DNA of 64,000 nucleotides from Deinococcus radiopugnans ATCC 19172 (lineage in GTDB: Bacteria; Deinococcota; Deinococci; Deinococcales; Deinococcaceae): contig NZ_VDMO01000002.1 of assembly GCF_006335125.1 (NCBI RefSeq), forward strand, positions 273,947 through 337,946. Direction: 5' to 3'. The notes under the pieces were generated by a model. That model saw nothing but the letters and a program-made list of their open reading frames with translations, had not been told where the DNA came from and searched no databases. Both the position numbers and the translations under genes were made by a program. Positions 50,812 through 62,397 of this stretch are shown in pieces. How positions within the stretch are numbered: position 1 is the stretch's first letter; each line of letters begins with the position of its first letter.

Positions 50812-51957
50812 TCACCTCCAGTACACCACCCGCCGCACCAGCCATTCCAGCGGGCCGGTGCCGAAGCGGCGCAGCCACCACGCGCTGATCGGCAACTGCA
50901 ACAGGCCCACCGCCAGCGCCAGCCCCACCGCCGAGGCCGCGCCCCACTGCCCGAACTGCGCGCCTGCGTAGGGGTAAAACACGGCGGTCATGATCAGGCT
51001 CTGTGCCATGTAATTGCTCATGGCGACGCGCCCCCCAGCGGCAAAAGCGCGCAGCGGCCCCAGACGATCACGCACCGTCAGCAGGCCGATGACGCCCACA
51101 TAGCCCAGCGCCGAGGCCAGCCCGCCGCCCATGCGGACAGGAATGGCGATCAGCCCGCTGGCGTAGTCGCCCCGCGTGTTCAGCCACGCCAGCAACGCGC
51201 CCAGCGGCAGGCCGACCAGCAGGCCCCACACGGCCAGCCCGCGCAGCAGCCGCACATGTTCGTGGGGCCGCAGCAGCAGTCCCGTGCGGCCCGCCACCGC
51301 CCCCAGACAGAACAGCGCCAGCAGCCACGCGCCGTTGTAGAGGCTGCCACCGATCAGATCGCCCAGGAATCCGGCTCCCCTCTCCGCAACCACCTGCGCG
51401 TAGGATTCGCCGGAGAACAGGGCAGGCAGCCCCGTGAACCTGGACGCCTCCAGTCCCTGCGCCTGCGCGGCGAAGCCCTCCAGCAGTCCCAGCCCCAACC
51501 ACCACGCGCCCAGCACCGCCGCCAGCGTCAGCAACCCGCGCACCGTCAGCCGCGCCGTCGCCAGCAGCGCGAAGGCCAGGACCGCGTACAGCGAGATGAT
51601 GTCGCCGTGCCACACCAGCACGAAATGCAAGGATCCCACCGCCAGCAGCACCAGATGCCGCCGCACGAAGACGACCAGCCCCTGCCGTTGCAACAGCCCC
51701 GACGCCCCCCAGCCGAACAGCATGGCAAAGATGCTGATGAAGCGGCCATTGGCCAGCACGTCGGTCAAGACCTGAGCGGCGCGGTCCGCACCGGTCTGGG
51801 TCCACTCGCGGAAGCCAGCGAAATCCTGCGCGTTGACCAGCAGGATGCCCAGCAGCGCGACTCCCCGCAACACGTCTGGCAGCGGCGCGCGCGTCTTGAC
51901 TGGGCCGCGCTCCGGAAGTTCAGGCGGCGCGGCGTCCGGCGGCAGCGGGGCGGTCAT
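50812..51957 (-). CDS. DUF418 family membrane protein
   Basis: The 381-residue protein has about nine or ten membrane helices and matches the DUF418/YeiB-like family: [19 protein letters not shown] near the N-terminus, [19 protein letters not shown] and a C-terminal [20 protein letters not shown] followed by PLEWLVRR. Family function is unknown; it is related in layout to acyltransferase-3 proteins. TAGCCT sits 7 nt before the ATG, so it is likely leaderless. Confidence 0.85.
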   Translation of the reverse strand: MTAPLPPDAAPPELPERGPVKTRAPLPDVLRGVALLGILLVNAQDFAGFREWTQTGADRAAQVLTDVLANGRFISIFAMLFGWGASGLLQRQGLVVFVRRHLVLLAVGSLHFVLVWHGDIISLYAVLAFALLATARLTVRGLLTLAAVLGAWWLGLGLLEGFAAQAQGLEASRFTGLPALFSGESYAQVVAERGAGFLGDLIGGSLYNGAWLLALFCLGAVAGRTGLLLRPHEHVRLLRGLAVWGLLVGLPLGALLAWLNTRGDYASGLIAIPVRMGGGLASALGYVGVIGLLTVRDRLGPLRAFAAGGRVAMSNYMAQSLIMTAVFYPYAGAQFGQWGAASAVGLALAVGLLQLPISAWWLRRFGTGPLEWLVRRVVYWR

Positions 51958-51964
51958 GGCGGGC

Positions 51965-51970
51965 AGGCTA
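51965..51970 (-). promoter_or_regulatory. -10 box of a leaderless promoter (DUF418 gene)
   Basis: TAGCCT on the minus strand lies 7 nt before the ATG at 51957, the same box and spacing as at the MBL gene. Confidence 0.5.
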
Positions 51971-52145
51971 GCGCGTCTTCCCGCGCGGCAGTCAACCGCC
52001 ATGACCCGGCCTTCTAGACCCTGACCACAAAGTCGGCCCCCGAGGTGCCCGGCCTGGCCTAAATTGAAGATCATACGATGGGTGCGGTGTCGCCCAGTTC
52101 CCTTCCCTCTCCTTCCCTGCCTGCGTACTCCACGCCGAGGTCACC

Positions 52146-54365
52146 GTGCAAGACGTACTTTCTCAGGACACCGGCACGCACGCCGGGACCACGCCTTTGA
52201 TCAGCGTGGTGATTCCCACCTACCGCCGCCCTGAATTGCTGCTGCGCCGGGGGCTGGGCAGTGCCCTGGCGCAGCGGTACCCCAATCTGGAAGTGCTGGT
52301 GGTCATGGACGGTCCCGATGCCGAGACGGCGGCGGCGCTGGCCGCCATTGACGATCCCCGGCTGCGCCCGCTGACCCTGCCGCACAATCAGGGACCGTCG
52401 GCGGCCCGCAACCATGGGGTGCAGCACGCCCGGGGCGAGTGGATCGCCTTTCTGGACGACGACGACGTGTGGCGGCCCGACAAACTGACCCGGCAGATGG
52501 GGTTGGCGCAGCGTTCGGCTCATCCGCTGCCGGTGGTGCTGAGCGGGTACATCGGGCGCACGCCGTACGGTGACCGCCTGTATCCCCCGCGCCCCAAGGC
52601 AGCCGACGAATCCCTGGGTGACTACATGTTCGTTCGCCGCCCTGGCCGTCCGCCGGGCAGCGCCGTCTTCGGCATTCTGGTGCTGGCCCCCCGAGCGTTG
52701 GCCCTGCGCGTGCCCTGGCCCACGCATCTGCGCAACAACGAGGACTGGGACTGGCTGCTGCGCCTTGAGGCAACGCCGGGGGTCGGTTTCGAGCAGCTGG
52801 CCCCCGAAGACGCCTCGACGCTGGCCATCTATTACCAGGGTGAGGACCGGCCCACGGGAAGCGGGGTCTCGACGTGGCGGCCCATGCTGGCGTGGGCACA
52901 GGAACATCGCCGGGCCGGGCACCTGTCGGACCGGGCCTACGCCGGCTTTCTGCTGGCGCAGGTGGTGCCCCGCGCCGTGCGGGCAGGGGATCCCGCCGGT
53001 CTGCCGGTGCTGGGCCGGGCGCTGCTGGCCACCCGTCCCGGTCCCCACGAGCTGGCCAGCTTTGTCCGGCAATGGGCCGTGCCCGCCCCGCTGCGGCGCC
53101 GGCTGCGGCGCTGGCTGAACACCCGCCGCCCTCCCATCCGGCTGGGCGACGTGCTTGAAGACGGTGGAACTGAGGACAGCGGGGGCGCCCCGGACCCGTT
53201 GATGGCCGTGACCCCGTCTTCCAGGCCACCACCCGCGGACCACCAACCCACCGTCCGGGTCACCTTTCTGATCGAGTCGATGACGGTGCGGGCCGGCATG
53301 GAGCGGGTCACGGCCACCGTGGCGGGCGGGCTGTCTGCGCTGGGGCTGGACGTGCGGATTCTGACCCTGCGCGGACAGACCTCGGCTTTCGATTTGCCGG
53401 AGGCCGTGACCCTGACCTCACTGGGGCTGCCGGAGGGCACCCTGCGGATGCGTGGGCAGACCGTTCCGCTGGCGCGTGCGGTGCGCCGCGAACTGCAGCG
53501 GCAGCGTCCGGACGTGCTGATCACGGTGGACACGTTCCTGGCCGGATTCGTTTTCCCCGCCGTGCTGGACCTGCCGATGCTCCGGGTGGCCTGGGAACAC
53601 TTCAATTTCCGCAGCGACCTGAACATGCGCTCGCGCCGGCTGGCCCGCGTGGTGGCCGCGCACTTGGGGCACCGGGTGGTCACCCTGACCCGACAGGACC
53701 GCGACTGGTGGCGGGCGGCCTTCCCGCTGGCCCGCGCCACGGTCACGGCCATTGCCAACCCGCTGGCGGTGGATCGCCCGCCGGTCAACCCGTATTCCCT
53801 GCAAAGCCGCGTGGTCCTGGGCATGGGCCGGCTGGACCGCCAGAAAGGCTTCGATCTCCTGCTGCGCGCCTGGGCCGAGGTCGAGGCCAGTTACCCCGAC
53901 TGGCGGCTTCAGCTGTACGGCCAGGGGCCAGAGGAACAGGCCCTGCGTGAGTTGGCTGCGGGCCTGGGGCTGCGCCGCTGGGAATTGTGTGCGCCCACGC
54001 CGGATGTGGCGGCGGTGTACCGCGCCGCCGGCCTCTACGCCCTCAGTTCCCGCCACGAGGGGCTGCCGCTGGTCCTGATGGAATCACAGGCCTACGGCGT
54101 GCCTGCCGTGGCCTTCGACTGTCCCACCGGGCCAGCAGAATTGCTGTCGGCGGGGGGTGGGGCACTGGTCCCAGAGCAGGACGTCACGGCCTTCACCTCG
54201 GCCCTACGGTCACTGATGTCGCAGCCGGACCTCCGGCAGGAGTGGAGTGATCGGGCCTACGCCGGGGCCGAACGCTACCGCCTGGAGCCGATTCTGGGCC
54301 AGTGGCTGCGCCTGCTGGCGGCGGGACGGGGCGGCAGGGTCGGGGCCGAGAACCAGAACCGTTAG
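52146..54365 (+). CDS. two-domain glycosyltransferase (GT2-GT4 fusion)
   Basis: The 739-residue protein joins an N-terminal family-2 glycosyltransferase (about 17-260; ISVVIPTYRRPELLLRR, NQGPSAARNHG, WIAFLDDDDVWRPDK) to a C-terminal family-4 transferase (about 375-735; IESMTVRAGMERVTATVAGG, GMGRLDRQKGFDLLLRAW, SRHEGLPLVLMESQAYGVPA). The linker is Pro/Asp/Gly-rich. It probably adds two successive sugars to an envelope glycan or exopolysaccharide. The GTG start has GAGGTCACC upstream. No other glycan genes flank it, which is unusual. Confidence 0.85.
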   Translation: MQDVLSQDTGTHAGTTPLISVVIPTYRRPELLLRRGLGSALAQRYPNLEVLVVMDGPDAETAAALAAIDDPRLRPLTLPHNQGPSAARNHGVQHARGEWIAFLDDDDVWRPDKLTRQMGLAQRSAHPLPVVLSGYIGRTPYGDRLYPPRPKAADESLGDYMFVRRPGRPPGSAVFGILVLAPRALALRVPWPTHLRNNEDWDWLLRLEATPGVGFEQLAPEDASTLAIYYQGEDRPTGSGVSTWRPMLAWAQEHRRAGHLSDRAYAGFLLAQVVPRAVRAGDPAGLPVLGRALLATRPGPHELASFVRQWAVPAPLRRRLRRWLNTRRPPIRLGDVLEDGGTEDSGGAPDPLMAVTPSSRPPPADHQPTVRVTFLIESMTVRAGMERVTATVAGGLSALGLDVRILTLRGQTSAFDLPEAVTLTSLGLPEGTLRMRGQTVPLARAVRRELQRQRPDVLITVDTFLAGFVFPAVLDLPMLRVAWEHFNFRSDLNMRSRRLARVVAAHLGHRVVTLTRQDRDWWRAAFPLARATVTAIANPLAVDRPPVNPYSLQSRVVLGMGRLDRQKGFDLLLRAWAEVEASYPDWRLQLYGQGPEEQALRELAAGLGLRRWELCAPTPDVAAVYRAAGLYALSSRHEGLPLVLMESQAYGVPAVAFDCPTGPAELLSAGGGALVPEQDVTAFTSALRSLMSQPDLRQEWSDRAYAGAERYRLEPILGQWLRLLAAGRGGRVGAENQNR

Positions 54366-55423
54366 TCGGCGTCTGGCCCGCGCCCGTATCTGCGCATCAT
54401 CTCCAGCGTGCGCCCATGTGGCAAGGCGTGGACCGTGCGCCCGTGCAGGCCGGTCATCGTGTCGGCGGCGAACAGGGCGTTGATGATCGCCTCCTCGGTG
54501 GCCTCTACCACCGCCTTGAACAGCGGATCGAGGCTGGTGTGGGGCAGCGCCCGCCAGTGTTCCAGCCCGCCCGCCACCTCGGGGACAGCGGTTGAGAAGG
54601 CCAGGAACAGGTCGCCGGAGCCGTTGTGCGCCACGCTGCCGGTGCGGGCCAGCCCCAGGGCCGCGCGGCGGGCCAGACGCCGCAATTGATGCGGCAGCAG
54701 CGGCGCGTCCGTGCCCACCACAATGATGATCGAGCCGTCGCGGCCAGCCGACTCCTCACGTACGGGGAGCAGGTCGGGAATCTCCCGGCCCACCGGCACG
54801 CCCAGGACCGTCAGGTCTTCGCGGGCGCCAAAATTGGCCTGCACCAGCACGCCCACCGTATGGGGCAACCCGTCCAGTACCCGTGACGCCGTGCCGATGC
54901 CACCCTTGAAGCCGGCAACGATCATCCCGGTGCCGCCGCCCACGTTGCCCTGGGCCACCGGGCCACCAGATGCACTGTCCAGGGCTTCGAACACGTGTTC
55001 GGGCGTGACGTGGAACCCATTGATGTCGTTCAGAAAGCCGTCGTAGGTCTCGGCCACCACCGGCAGGCTCCAGGCTTCAGCCCAGCCGTGCGATTTGCCC
55101 CAGGCCACCACCGCGTCGCGCACCACGCCCACCGAATGGGTGTTGGTCAGCATGATCGGGCCGCTCAGGCCGCCGGATTCGTCGATCCAGGCAGTGCCGG
55201 TCATCTCGCCGTTGCCGTTCAGGGAGAACCACGCGGCAGGGACCGTGTGCGCGCCGGTCTTGCCGCAGGGCAGGACTGCAGTGACCCCGGTGCGGACGGC
55301 GTGTGCGCCCTCACCGGAGATCAGTGTGACGTGGCCGACCTCCAGACCCGGCAGATCGGTGATGGCATTCAGGGGGCCAGTTCGGCCGGCAAAGGGCAGG
55401 CCGAGATCGCGTGGGTTGGGCAT
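54362..55423 (-). CDS. P1-family (DmpA-like) aminopeptidase
   Basis: The 353-residue enzyme belongs to the self-processing Ntn-hydrolase peptidases of the DmpA/BapA type. It has the PGLEVGHVTL start, NTHSVGVVRDAVV, GGGTGMIVAGFKGG, and the autocleavage region DGSIIIVVGTDAPL, where the chain is cut before Ser to make the nucleophile. Substrates are D-Ala or beta-peptides. It overlaps the glycosyltransferase gene by four bases at the convergent ends. TAAACT lies 6 nt before the ATG. Confidence 0.88.
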   Translation of the reverse strand: MPNPRDLGLPFAGRTGPLNAITDLPGLEVGHVTLISGEGAHAVRTGVTAVLPCGKTGAHTVPAAWFSLNGNGEMTGTAWIDESGGLSGPIMLTNTHSVGVVRDAVVAWGKSHGWAEAWSLPVVAETYDGFLNDINGFHVTPEHVFEALDSASGGPVAQGNVGGGTGMIVAGFKGGIGTASRVLDGLPHTVGVLVQANFGAREDLTVLGVPVGREIPDLLPVREESAGRDGSIIIVVGTDAPLLPHQLRRLARRAALGLARTGSVAHNGSGDLFLAFSTAVPEVAGGLEHWRALPHTSLDPLFKAVVEATEEAIINALFAADTMTGLHGRTVHALPHGRTLEMMRRYGRGPDAD

Positions 55424-55429
55424 GGCAGG

Positions 55430-55435
55430 AGTTTA
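55430..55435 (-). promoter_or_regulatory. -10 box of a leaderless promoter (DmpA-like gene)
   Basis: TAAACT on the minus strand lies 6 nt before the ATG at 55423. Confidence 0.5.
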
Positions 55436-55772
55436 GAGGAGCAGGAGTTGCGCCGCGTCTGATGGCCCAGTGCCCTGTGCTGTCCTTCCATGTGACTGCG
55501 GGCCTGCTCGTTGGCCGCGCTGCCGCCACGCAGGGGCTGGAGCTGGAGGATCAGCGCCAGGAACGCAGGCCACCGCAGCGGTTTCATGGCCGGGGTGGAA
55601 CATGGCCCACACCCGCGCACGGTGAGCCCCGCCATGTCTGATACGGACTGCCGTCTGTGGCGTTCACTAACCGGGAGGACACCGATTTATCAACGCCACG
55701 CCCAGCCTCCGCTTCTCGCCGTTTTGCAAACGATTCAATCGCGGTTCGTCTCAGGGAAGGCTTCCAGGCTGG
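55436..55772. other. intergenic region with candidate repeat element
   Basis: No gene is well supported here. A frame on the minus strand (55369-55587) with a hydrophobic start is possible but overlaps the DmpA-like gene. The right part (about 55640-55770) is AT-richer, starts TGATACGG and contains GTGGCGTT with AACGCCAC (55657-55664 with 55692-55699). It may be a dispersed repeat; a TGATACGG also begins the palindromic gap near 42350. Confidence 0.4.
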
Positions 55773-56483
55773 TTACTCCTGCGCCACCAGCAACAGCGCC
55801 CGTCCGTCGTGGTCTCCGGTGGTCTCGGTGGGCGTGTCCAGCGCCGAGTCCAGATTCAGGTAACCCTGGGGCTTAAAGACGGTCTTCGCGCCCATCTGCT
55901 GGCCCAGATCCTCGCGGGCCACCTGAAACGAGCTGTACGGATGGCCGGGTTTGGGCAGCCAGCGGAAGTTCTCGCGGCTGAACGAGGCGATAAACACCGT
56001 GCTTTCGCCCACGGCAAACGGCCCGAAGACCCGGCCGTGGTTGTTCGCCGCGTACCACGGGCCGTCGCTGAAGGCCAGCCCCTTGCCCTGCGGGTACTGG
56101 CCCCGGAGTTCGCCATTCAGGTAACCAGAGTAGCCGTCACTGTGCATGTTCTTGGGGCCGTAGCCCGCCTGGGTCATGGCGTCCAGCATCCGGCGGGTGG
56201 CGGCCTCGGGTGTCTTGGCCACCGCGTCGATCATCACCACGTTGATCGGCTCGCGCAGGGTCCGGCCGCCCACCTTCTCGCCCAGCCAGGTGGCGTTTTG
56301 CAGGTCTCTGGTGATCATCCAGCGGCCCAGATCGCCCACGCCCTCCACATTCTGGGCCACGTCGCCGGGCGCGGGGCGAAAGCCGGCAGGATCAGGCAGG
56401 GGGCCGGTCTGGGCCGGGGCACAGGCGGCCAGGGTCAGGGTGAGGGCGCACAGGGAGAGCGGGAGTAAGGAACGCTTGAACAT
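55773..56483 (-). CDS. hypothetical lipoprotein (236 aa)
   Basis: The 236-residue protein has a clear lipobox (LTLTLAAC) and a globular domain of about 200 residues containing DLGRWMITRDLQNATWLG, EPINVVMIDAVAKTPEAATR and NFRWLPKPGHPYSSFQVARE. This resembles uncharacterised envelope lipoproteins with a LssY-C-like central part, but I am not sure. GGAGG precedes the ATG. It is divergent from the ccm operon. Confidence 0.7.
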   Translation of the reverse strand: MFKRSLLPLSLCALTLTLAACAPAQTGPLPDPAGFRPAPGDVAQNVEGVGDLGRWMITRDLQNATWLGEKVGGRTLREPINVVMIDAVAKTPEAATRRMLDAMTQAGYGPKNMHSDGYSGYLNGELRGQYPQGKGLAFSDGPWYAANNHGRVFGPFAVGESTVFIASFSRENFRWLPKPGHPYSSFQVAREDLGQQMGAKTVFKPQGYLNLDSALDTPTETTGDHDGRALLLVAQE

Positions 56484-56686
56484 GGGTGAACCTCCAGAGA
56501 AAAACGGCTGTGATTCTGCACAGAATAGGGCATTTTTTACCTTCTCTGGCGTGCAAAAAGGGGGACACTCGCACTTGTCTGAATCTGGCCCAGGCGCGAT
56601 TGTGGAGTAACGAAACGGGTGGGGCGGAGTCGCGGTGATCTGCCGCCTCAGCCCCCGCAGAGTCCACCTCTTAAGATAGGAGCAAG

Positions 56687-57427
56687 ATGACCAGCAAACG
56701 CAGCCGCAAAAAAGGAAACCTCATGACGACGCTGCTGGGCGGGGCCACGGTGGCCACGCTGGCCGTGGCGATTGCGCTGGGCCTGGCCGCGCCGCTGGAC
56801 GTCAATCAGGGCTCGCTGGTGCGGCTGATGTTCGTGCACGTGCCGAGCGCGTGGCTCAGTTACCTGGCCTATGGCGGCACCGGGCTGTTCGGGCTGCTGT
56901 ACCTGATTCAGCGGCAGCGGCGCTGGGATCGTCTGGCCCTGGCCAGCGCCGAGATCGGCGTGCTGTTCACGGTGGTCACCATCGTCGGCGGGATGCTGTG
57001 GGCCAAACCCACCTGGGGCACGTACTGGGTCTGGGACGCGCGCCTGACCACCACCGCGCTGAGTCTGGTGGTCTACGGCGGCTACCTGCTGATCCGCAGC
57101 CTGATCGACGATCCAGAGAGGCGCGCCCGCGTGTCGGCGGTGGTGGGCATTGTGGGCACGCTGTACGTGCCGGTCAATTACATGGCGGTGGAGTGGTGGC
57201 GCGGCGTTCACCAGACCCAGACCCTCAAGCTGCTGGGCAAGGTGCGCTTCGACGCCGCTCCGGTGTACGGCTGGGTGCTGCTGATGGCGGTGGTCGCCTT
57301 CACCTTCCTGTACCTGTACCTGCTGAATGTGCGCGGCACGCTGGCCGCCCGTGAAGAAGCCCGCGAGGAACGTGAACTGATGGAAGACCTGGGCGCGGCG
57401 GGTCAGATGGGAGCGTCTCATGGATAA
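56687..57427 (+). CDS. ccmC: heme exporter / cytochrome c maturation protein CcmC
   Basis: The 246-residue membrane protein has six helices and the periplasmic tryptophan-rich (WWD) motif WGTYWVWDARLTT that presents heme to CcmE, flanked by His residues in MFVHVPSAW and VEWWRGVHQ. It heads the operon ccmCDEFGH-ccmI. A TAAGAT box and AGGAG lie just before the ATG. No ccmA or ccmB is visible, so the ABC release step must be encoded elsewhere or be absent. Confidence 0.93.
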   Translation: MTSKRSRKKGNLMTTLLGGATVATLAVAIALGLAAPLDVNQGSLVRLMFVHVPSAWLSYLAYGGTGLFGLLYLIQRQRRWDRLALASAEIGVLFTVVTIVGGMLWAKPTWGTYWVWDARLTTTALSLVVYGGYLLIRSLIDDPERRARVSAVVGIVGTLYVPVNYMAVEWWRGVHQTQTLKLLGKVRFDAAPVYGWVLLMAVVAFTFLYLYLLNVRGTLAAREEAREERELMEDLGAAGQMGASHG

Positions 57428-57548
57428 GTACAGCGCCTACGTGATCGTCGTCTACGCCGTGACCTTCGTGCTGCTGCTGGGCTATCTGGTCTGGCTGTGG
57501 GCGCGGCTGAAGGGTGTCAGGGACGAGACGGGTGAGGCCCCAAGATGA
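57420..57548 (+). CDS. ccmD: CcmD-like small membrane protein
   Basis: This 42-residue protein has one membrane helix (YVIVVYAVTFVLLLGYLVWL) and a short charged tail, the normal form of CcmD, which bridges CcmC and CcmE during holo-CcmE release. It overlaps the end of ccmC by 8 bp and the ccmE start by ATGA, so it is a genuine small gene in the operon. Confidence 0.85.
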   Translation: MDKYSAYVIVVYAVTFVLLLGYLVWLWARLKGVRDETGEAPR

Positions 57549-58003
57549 GCCAGCCCACGCCCCTCCCGCGCGCCCGCCAGCGCCGCCGCAACCCGCTGCC
57601 CGTCATTCTGGGTGTCGTGGCGCTCGTCGGCCTGACCGCCTTTATCGCCTTCGGCAACCTGAACAAGAGCCTGGAATACTTCGTGACGCCCACCGAGTAC
57701 GCCCAGCAGCGGGCCGAGCTGGAGGGCCGCCCGATCCGCATCGGCGGTCTGGTGCGGGCGGTGGACTACAACCCGCAGACCCTGAACCTGAAATTCGTCG
57801 TCTCGGACGGGGGGGCCAGTTTTCCGGTGCAGTACAGCGGGGCGGTCAGTGACCTGTTCAAGGAAAACCAGGGCGTGGTGGTGCGCGGCGAGTTTCAGGG
57901 CGACACCTTCCATGCCCAGGAACTGATCGTCAAGCACAGCGAGGAGTACAACGTGCCCAAAACGCAGACCGAGCTGAAGGACATGCTTCAGCAGACGCAG
58001 TGA
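57545..58003 (+). CDS. ccmE: heme chaperone CcmE
   Basis: The 152-residue protein has one N-terminal membrane helix (about 18-38) and an OB-fold domain with RIGGLVRAV, VVRGEF and the heme-binding His131 in VKHSEEY, with Tyr135 as the usual axial partner. It carries heme from CcmC to CcmF. The start overlaps ccmD (ATGA). Confidence 0.94.
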   Translation: MSQPTPLPRARQRRRNPLPVILGVVALVGLTAFIAFGNLNKSLEYFVTPTEYAQQRAELEGRPIRIGGLVRAVDYNPQTLNLKFVVSDGGASFPVQYSGAVSDLFKENQGVVVRGEFQGDTFHAQELIVKHSEEYNVPKTQTELKDMLQQTQ

Positions 58004-58090
58004 GCGGGGCGGGACGCGGTCAGCGGTGCGCGGTGAACGCTCTTCCTGCGTCCCGCCCCCCGCGCACCGCGCATCCCCGAAGGGGCCTCC

Positions 58091-60073
<1,983 letters not shown>

Positions 60074-60100
60074 CCGGCATGGGCCACTGAGAGTTGACTT

Positions 60101-60685
60101 ATGACTGACACACCCAAAGCTGGAACCTCTAAACCCAATCCCAACCCCGCACCTGCGTGGCGGCGCTTCGTGCCCCCGCTGATTGCGGCCGCGCTGGTGG
60201 GGGTGCTGGGCTACACGCTGCTCAGCCCGGCCAAGAATGTCACCACCGGGGGGCCGCTGATCGGCAAACCCGCGCCTGCCTTCACGCTAGAAAGCCTGGA
60301 CGGCGTGCCGGTCAGTCTGGCGAGCCTGAAGGGCCGGCCCGTCGTCCTGAATTTCTGGGCGTCGTGGTGTGGCCCCTGCCGCGAGGAGGCTCCGCTGTTC
60401 CGCGAACTGGGCGCGCAGCAGACGGCGAACGGCGCGGCGATCCTGGGCATCCTGTTTCAGGAAACCAAGGAGCAGAACGCCCGCGATTTCATTCGGGAAT
60501 ACGCGCTGGCCTATCCCAACCTGAAAGATCCCGGCATCAACACGGGGGTCAACTACGGCGTGTCGGGCATTCCCGAAACCGTGTTTATTGACAAGGACGG
60601 CATTGTGCGGCACATGGATCGGGGCGGCCTGACCCGCGAGCGGCTGAACGTGGGGCTGGAAAAAATTGGGGTGAAGGGGATTTGA
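60101..60685 (+). CDS. ccmG: thiol-disulfide oxidoreductase CcmG/DsbE
   Basis: The 194-residue protein has a membrane anchor (about 23-42) and a thioredoxin domain with WASWCGPC (Cys90, Cys93) and the cis-Pro loop [11 protein letters not shown], plus the acidic insert [12 protein letters not shown] found in CcmG. It keeps apocytochrome cysteines reduced for heme ligation. Its stop overlaps the TTG start of ccmH. Confidence 0.94.
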   Translation: MTDTPKAGTSKPNPNPAPAWRRFVPPLIAAALVGVLGYTLLSPAKNVTTGGPLIGKPAPAFTLESLDGVPVSLASLKGRPVVLNFWASWCGPCREEAPLFRELGAQQTANGAAILGILFQETKEQNARDFIREYALAYPNLKDPGINTGVNYGVSGIPETVFIDKDGIVRHMDRGGLTRERLNVGLEKIGVKGI

Positions 60686-61197
60686 GCGTGCCTCTGGGGG
60701 GGAGGGGACGGCGCTCCGGGCTGCGGCCTGTCGCGCTGTGCCTCAGTCTGGCTTTCGCCCAGGCCGCCGCATCCAACGCGCCCCTGACCCTGCCGCCCGC
60801 GCAGGAGCAGCGGGCCGTTGCCATTCAGAAGAACCTGCGCTGCCCGCTGTGCGACACCGGGGAATCCATCGCGGACTCGCGCAGCGACATCAGCATCAAG
60901 ATGCGCGAGTCGGTGCGCGAGCAGATCGCCGACGGGCGCAGCGATTCGGAGATCTACACCTTCTTCTCGCAGCGCTACGGCAACTTCGTGCTGCTCGATC
61001 CGCCCAAGACCGGGCGCAACCTGCTGCTGTGGGGCGGCCCGCTGCTGGCGCTGGCGGGCGGCGGCGCGGCGCTGTGGGCTTTCCTGCGCCGCCGCGACAC
61101 GGGCCCTGTGGCAGCGGCGCAGGCCACGCCGGACGCTGAACCCTACGATTCGTACCTGGAGCAGGTGCGCCGGGACACGGGCGGAGGTGGCGCGTGA
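60682..61197 (+). CDS. ccmH: cytochrome c maturation protein CcmH
   Basis: The 171-residue protein has a signal sequence, the LRCPLC motif (Cys54 and Cys57) of CcmH/CcmL, the helical [21 protein letters not shown] block and a C-terminal membrane helix. It reduces the apocytochrome and works with CcmF. The TTG start overlaps the ccmG stop; a GTG two codons later is an alternative. Confidence 0.93.
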   Translation: MSVPLGGRGRRSGLRPVALCLSLAFAQAAASNAPLTLPPAQEQRAVAIQKNLRCPLCDTGESIADSRSDISIKMRESVREQIADGRSDSEIYTFFSQRYGNFVLLDPPKTGRNLLLWGGPLLALAGGGAALWAFLRRRDTGPVAAAQATPDAEPYDSYLEQVRRDTGGGGA

Positions 61198-62237
61198 TCT
61201 TCAGCCTGTTTCTGCTGGCGCTGATCGGCGCGGCGGCGCTGTGGCTGGTGCTTGACCCCCTGCGCCGCGCCGCGCCCGAAGACCCGGACGCGCCCGAACG
61301 CGCCCGCCTGACCGCCGAGCGCGATCGCCTGTACGGCGAGCTGGGCATGCTGGAAGATGAGCGCCAGCGGCCCGCACTGGAACGCCGCGCCGCGCTGACC
61401 CTGCGGGCGCTGGACGCCCTGCCGCCGGCCCCCCGGGCCAATCAGCCGGGCCGTTCGCGCACGCTGGCGGTGGCGGGCGTGGGCGTGGCTGCGCTGCTGA
61501 CGGTGGCGGGCGCGGTGACGTTTATCCCGCGCTGGCAACTGGCCTCGCTGGAGCCGGGCGAGGCCAAAAGCGTGCAGGCGGTGCTCAGGCTGCCCGCCCT
61601 CAAGGCCACTGCCCAGCGCACGGGGCAGAACGACGACTACCTGGCGTGGGGCCGCGCTGCCTTCGATTCGGCCAATTACGATCAGGCCGTCAGCGCCTAC
61701 GGCAACGCGCTGAAGACCGATCCGCGCCAGCCTGAGGCACTGCGCCGTCTGGGCATCCTGCTGCTCACGCGCGGCGAGCAGACGGGCACGCCGATCAGCG
61801 CCGAGGACGCCGAGCGAGCTGCCCTGCTGATCCGCACCGCCGCCCAGCTCGCCCCCAACGAGCCGGAGTCGCAATTGCTGCTGGGCTTCGCGCTTTCACG
61901 CTTCGGGCAGGATCAGGAGGCGCTGACTGCGCTGGAGCGCTACCGCACCCTCGATCCTGTCGGGCGTGACGCCGACGACGTGATCACCTCGCTGCGCGCC
62001 CGCCTCAACCAGAGCGATCCGGCGCTCAAGCTGTATGCGGAAAGCTGCGCCTCGTGCCACGGCGCGTCCGGCGCGGGCGGCATCGGCCCCAGCCTGCGCG
62101 AGTCTGGCCTGAGCCGCGCGGCACTGCGGAGCATCACGGTGAACGGCAAGGGCGCCATGCCCGCCTACCCCAAGCTGACCGACGCCGAGCTGAAACTGCT
62201 GCTGGACTTGATGGAGAAATGGCAGGGGGAAGGGTGA
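61194..62237 (+). CDS. CcmI-like TPR protein fused to a cytochrome c domain
   Basis: The 347-residue protein begins like CcmI/CycH: a membrane helix, a charged coiled-coil with [14 protein letters not shown], a second membrane helix (about 80-105) and TPR repeats (about 145-265) that hold apocytochromes for CcmF. It then continues into a c-type cytochrome domain with CASCH (Cys285, Cys288, His289), [10 protein letters not shown] and a likely axial Met in GAMPAYPKL near 321. I know CcmI without a heme domain, so this is an uncommon fusion. The GTG overlaps the ccmH stop (GTGA) with GGAGG upstream. Confidence 0.88.
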   Translation: MIFSLFLLALIGAAALWLVLDPLRRAAPEDPDAPERARLTAERDRLYGELGMLEDERQRPALERRAALTLRALDALPPAPRANQPGRSRTLAVAGVGVAALLTVAGAVTFIPRWQLASLEPGEAKSVQAVLRLPALKATAQRTGQNDDYLAWGRAAFDSANYDQAVSAYGNALKTDPRQPEALRRLGILLLTRGEQTGTPISAEDAERAALLIRTAAQLAPNEPESQLLLGFALSRFGQDQEALTALERYRTLDPVGRDADDVITSLRARLNQSDPALKLYAESCASCHGASGAGGIGPSLRESGLSRAALRSITVNGKGAMPAYPKLTDAELKLLLDLMEKWQGEG

Positions 62238-62397
62238 TGGTGGATGGAAGAAGGTTGATGGTGAAAAGCAGGTTGGATTCGCTGTCCTGTCTGCCGTCGA
62301 TTTCTTTCCGCTCGCGAAAACAGCGTTGGGCGGCTGTCCTCAACGAGTTGTGCTGGCCCCTTTCCATCCACCATCCACCATCCACCATCCACCCCAC
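62236..62397. repeat. inverted repeat and heptamer tandem repeat between ccmI-like gene and Rieske gene
   Basis: A perfect 14-bp inverted repeat joins 62236-62249 and 62362-62375. The right arm continues into about four head-to-tail CCATCCA heptamers (to about 62395). No coding frame is supported. Confidence 0.8.

Noticed and set aside
55369..55587. A minus-strand frame with a hydrophobic start (MKPLRWPAFL).
   Set aside because: No ribosome site or -10 box, and it overlaps the well-supported start of the DmpA-like gene.
62362..62397. CCATCCA repeats as a CRISPR array.
   Set aside because: The units are 7 bp without spacers; this is a simple tandem repeat.
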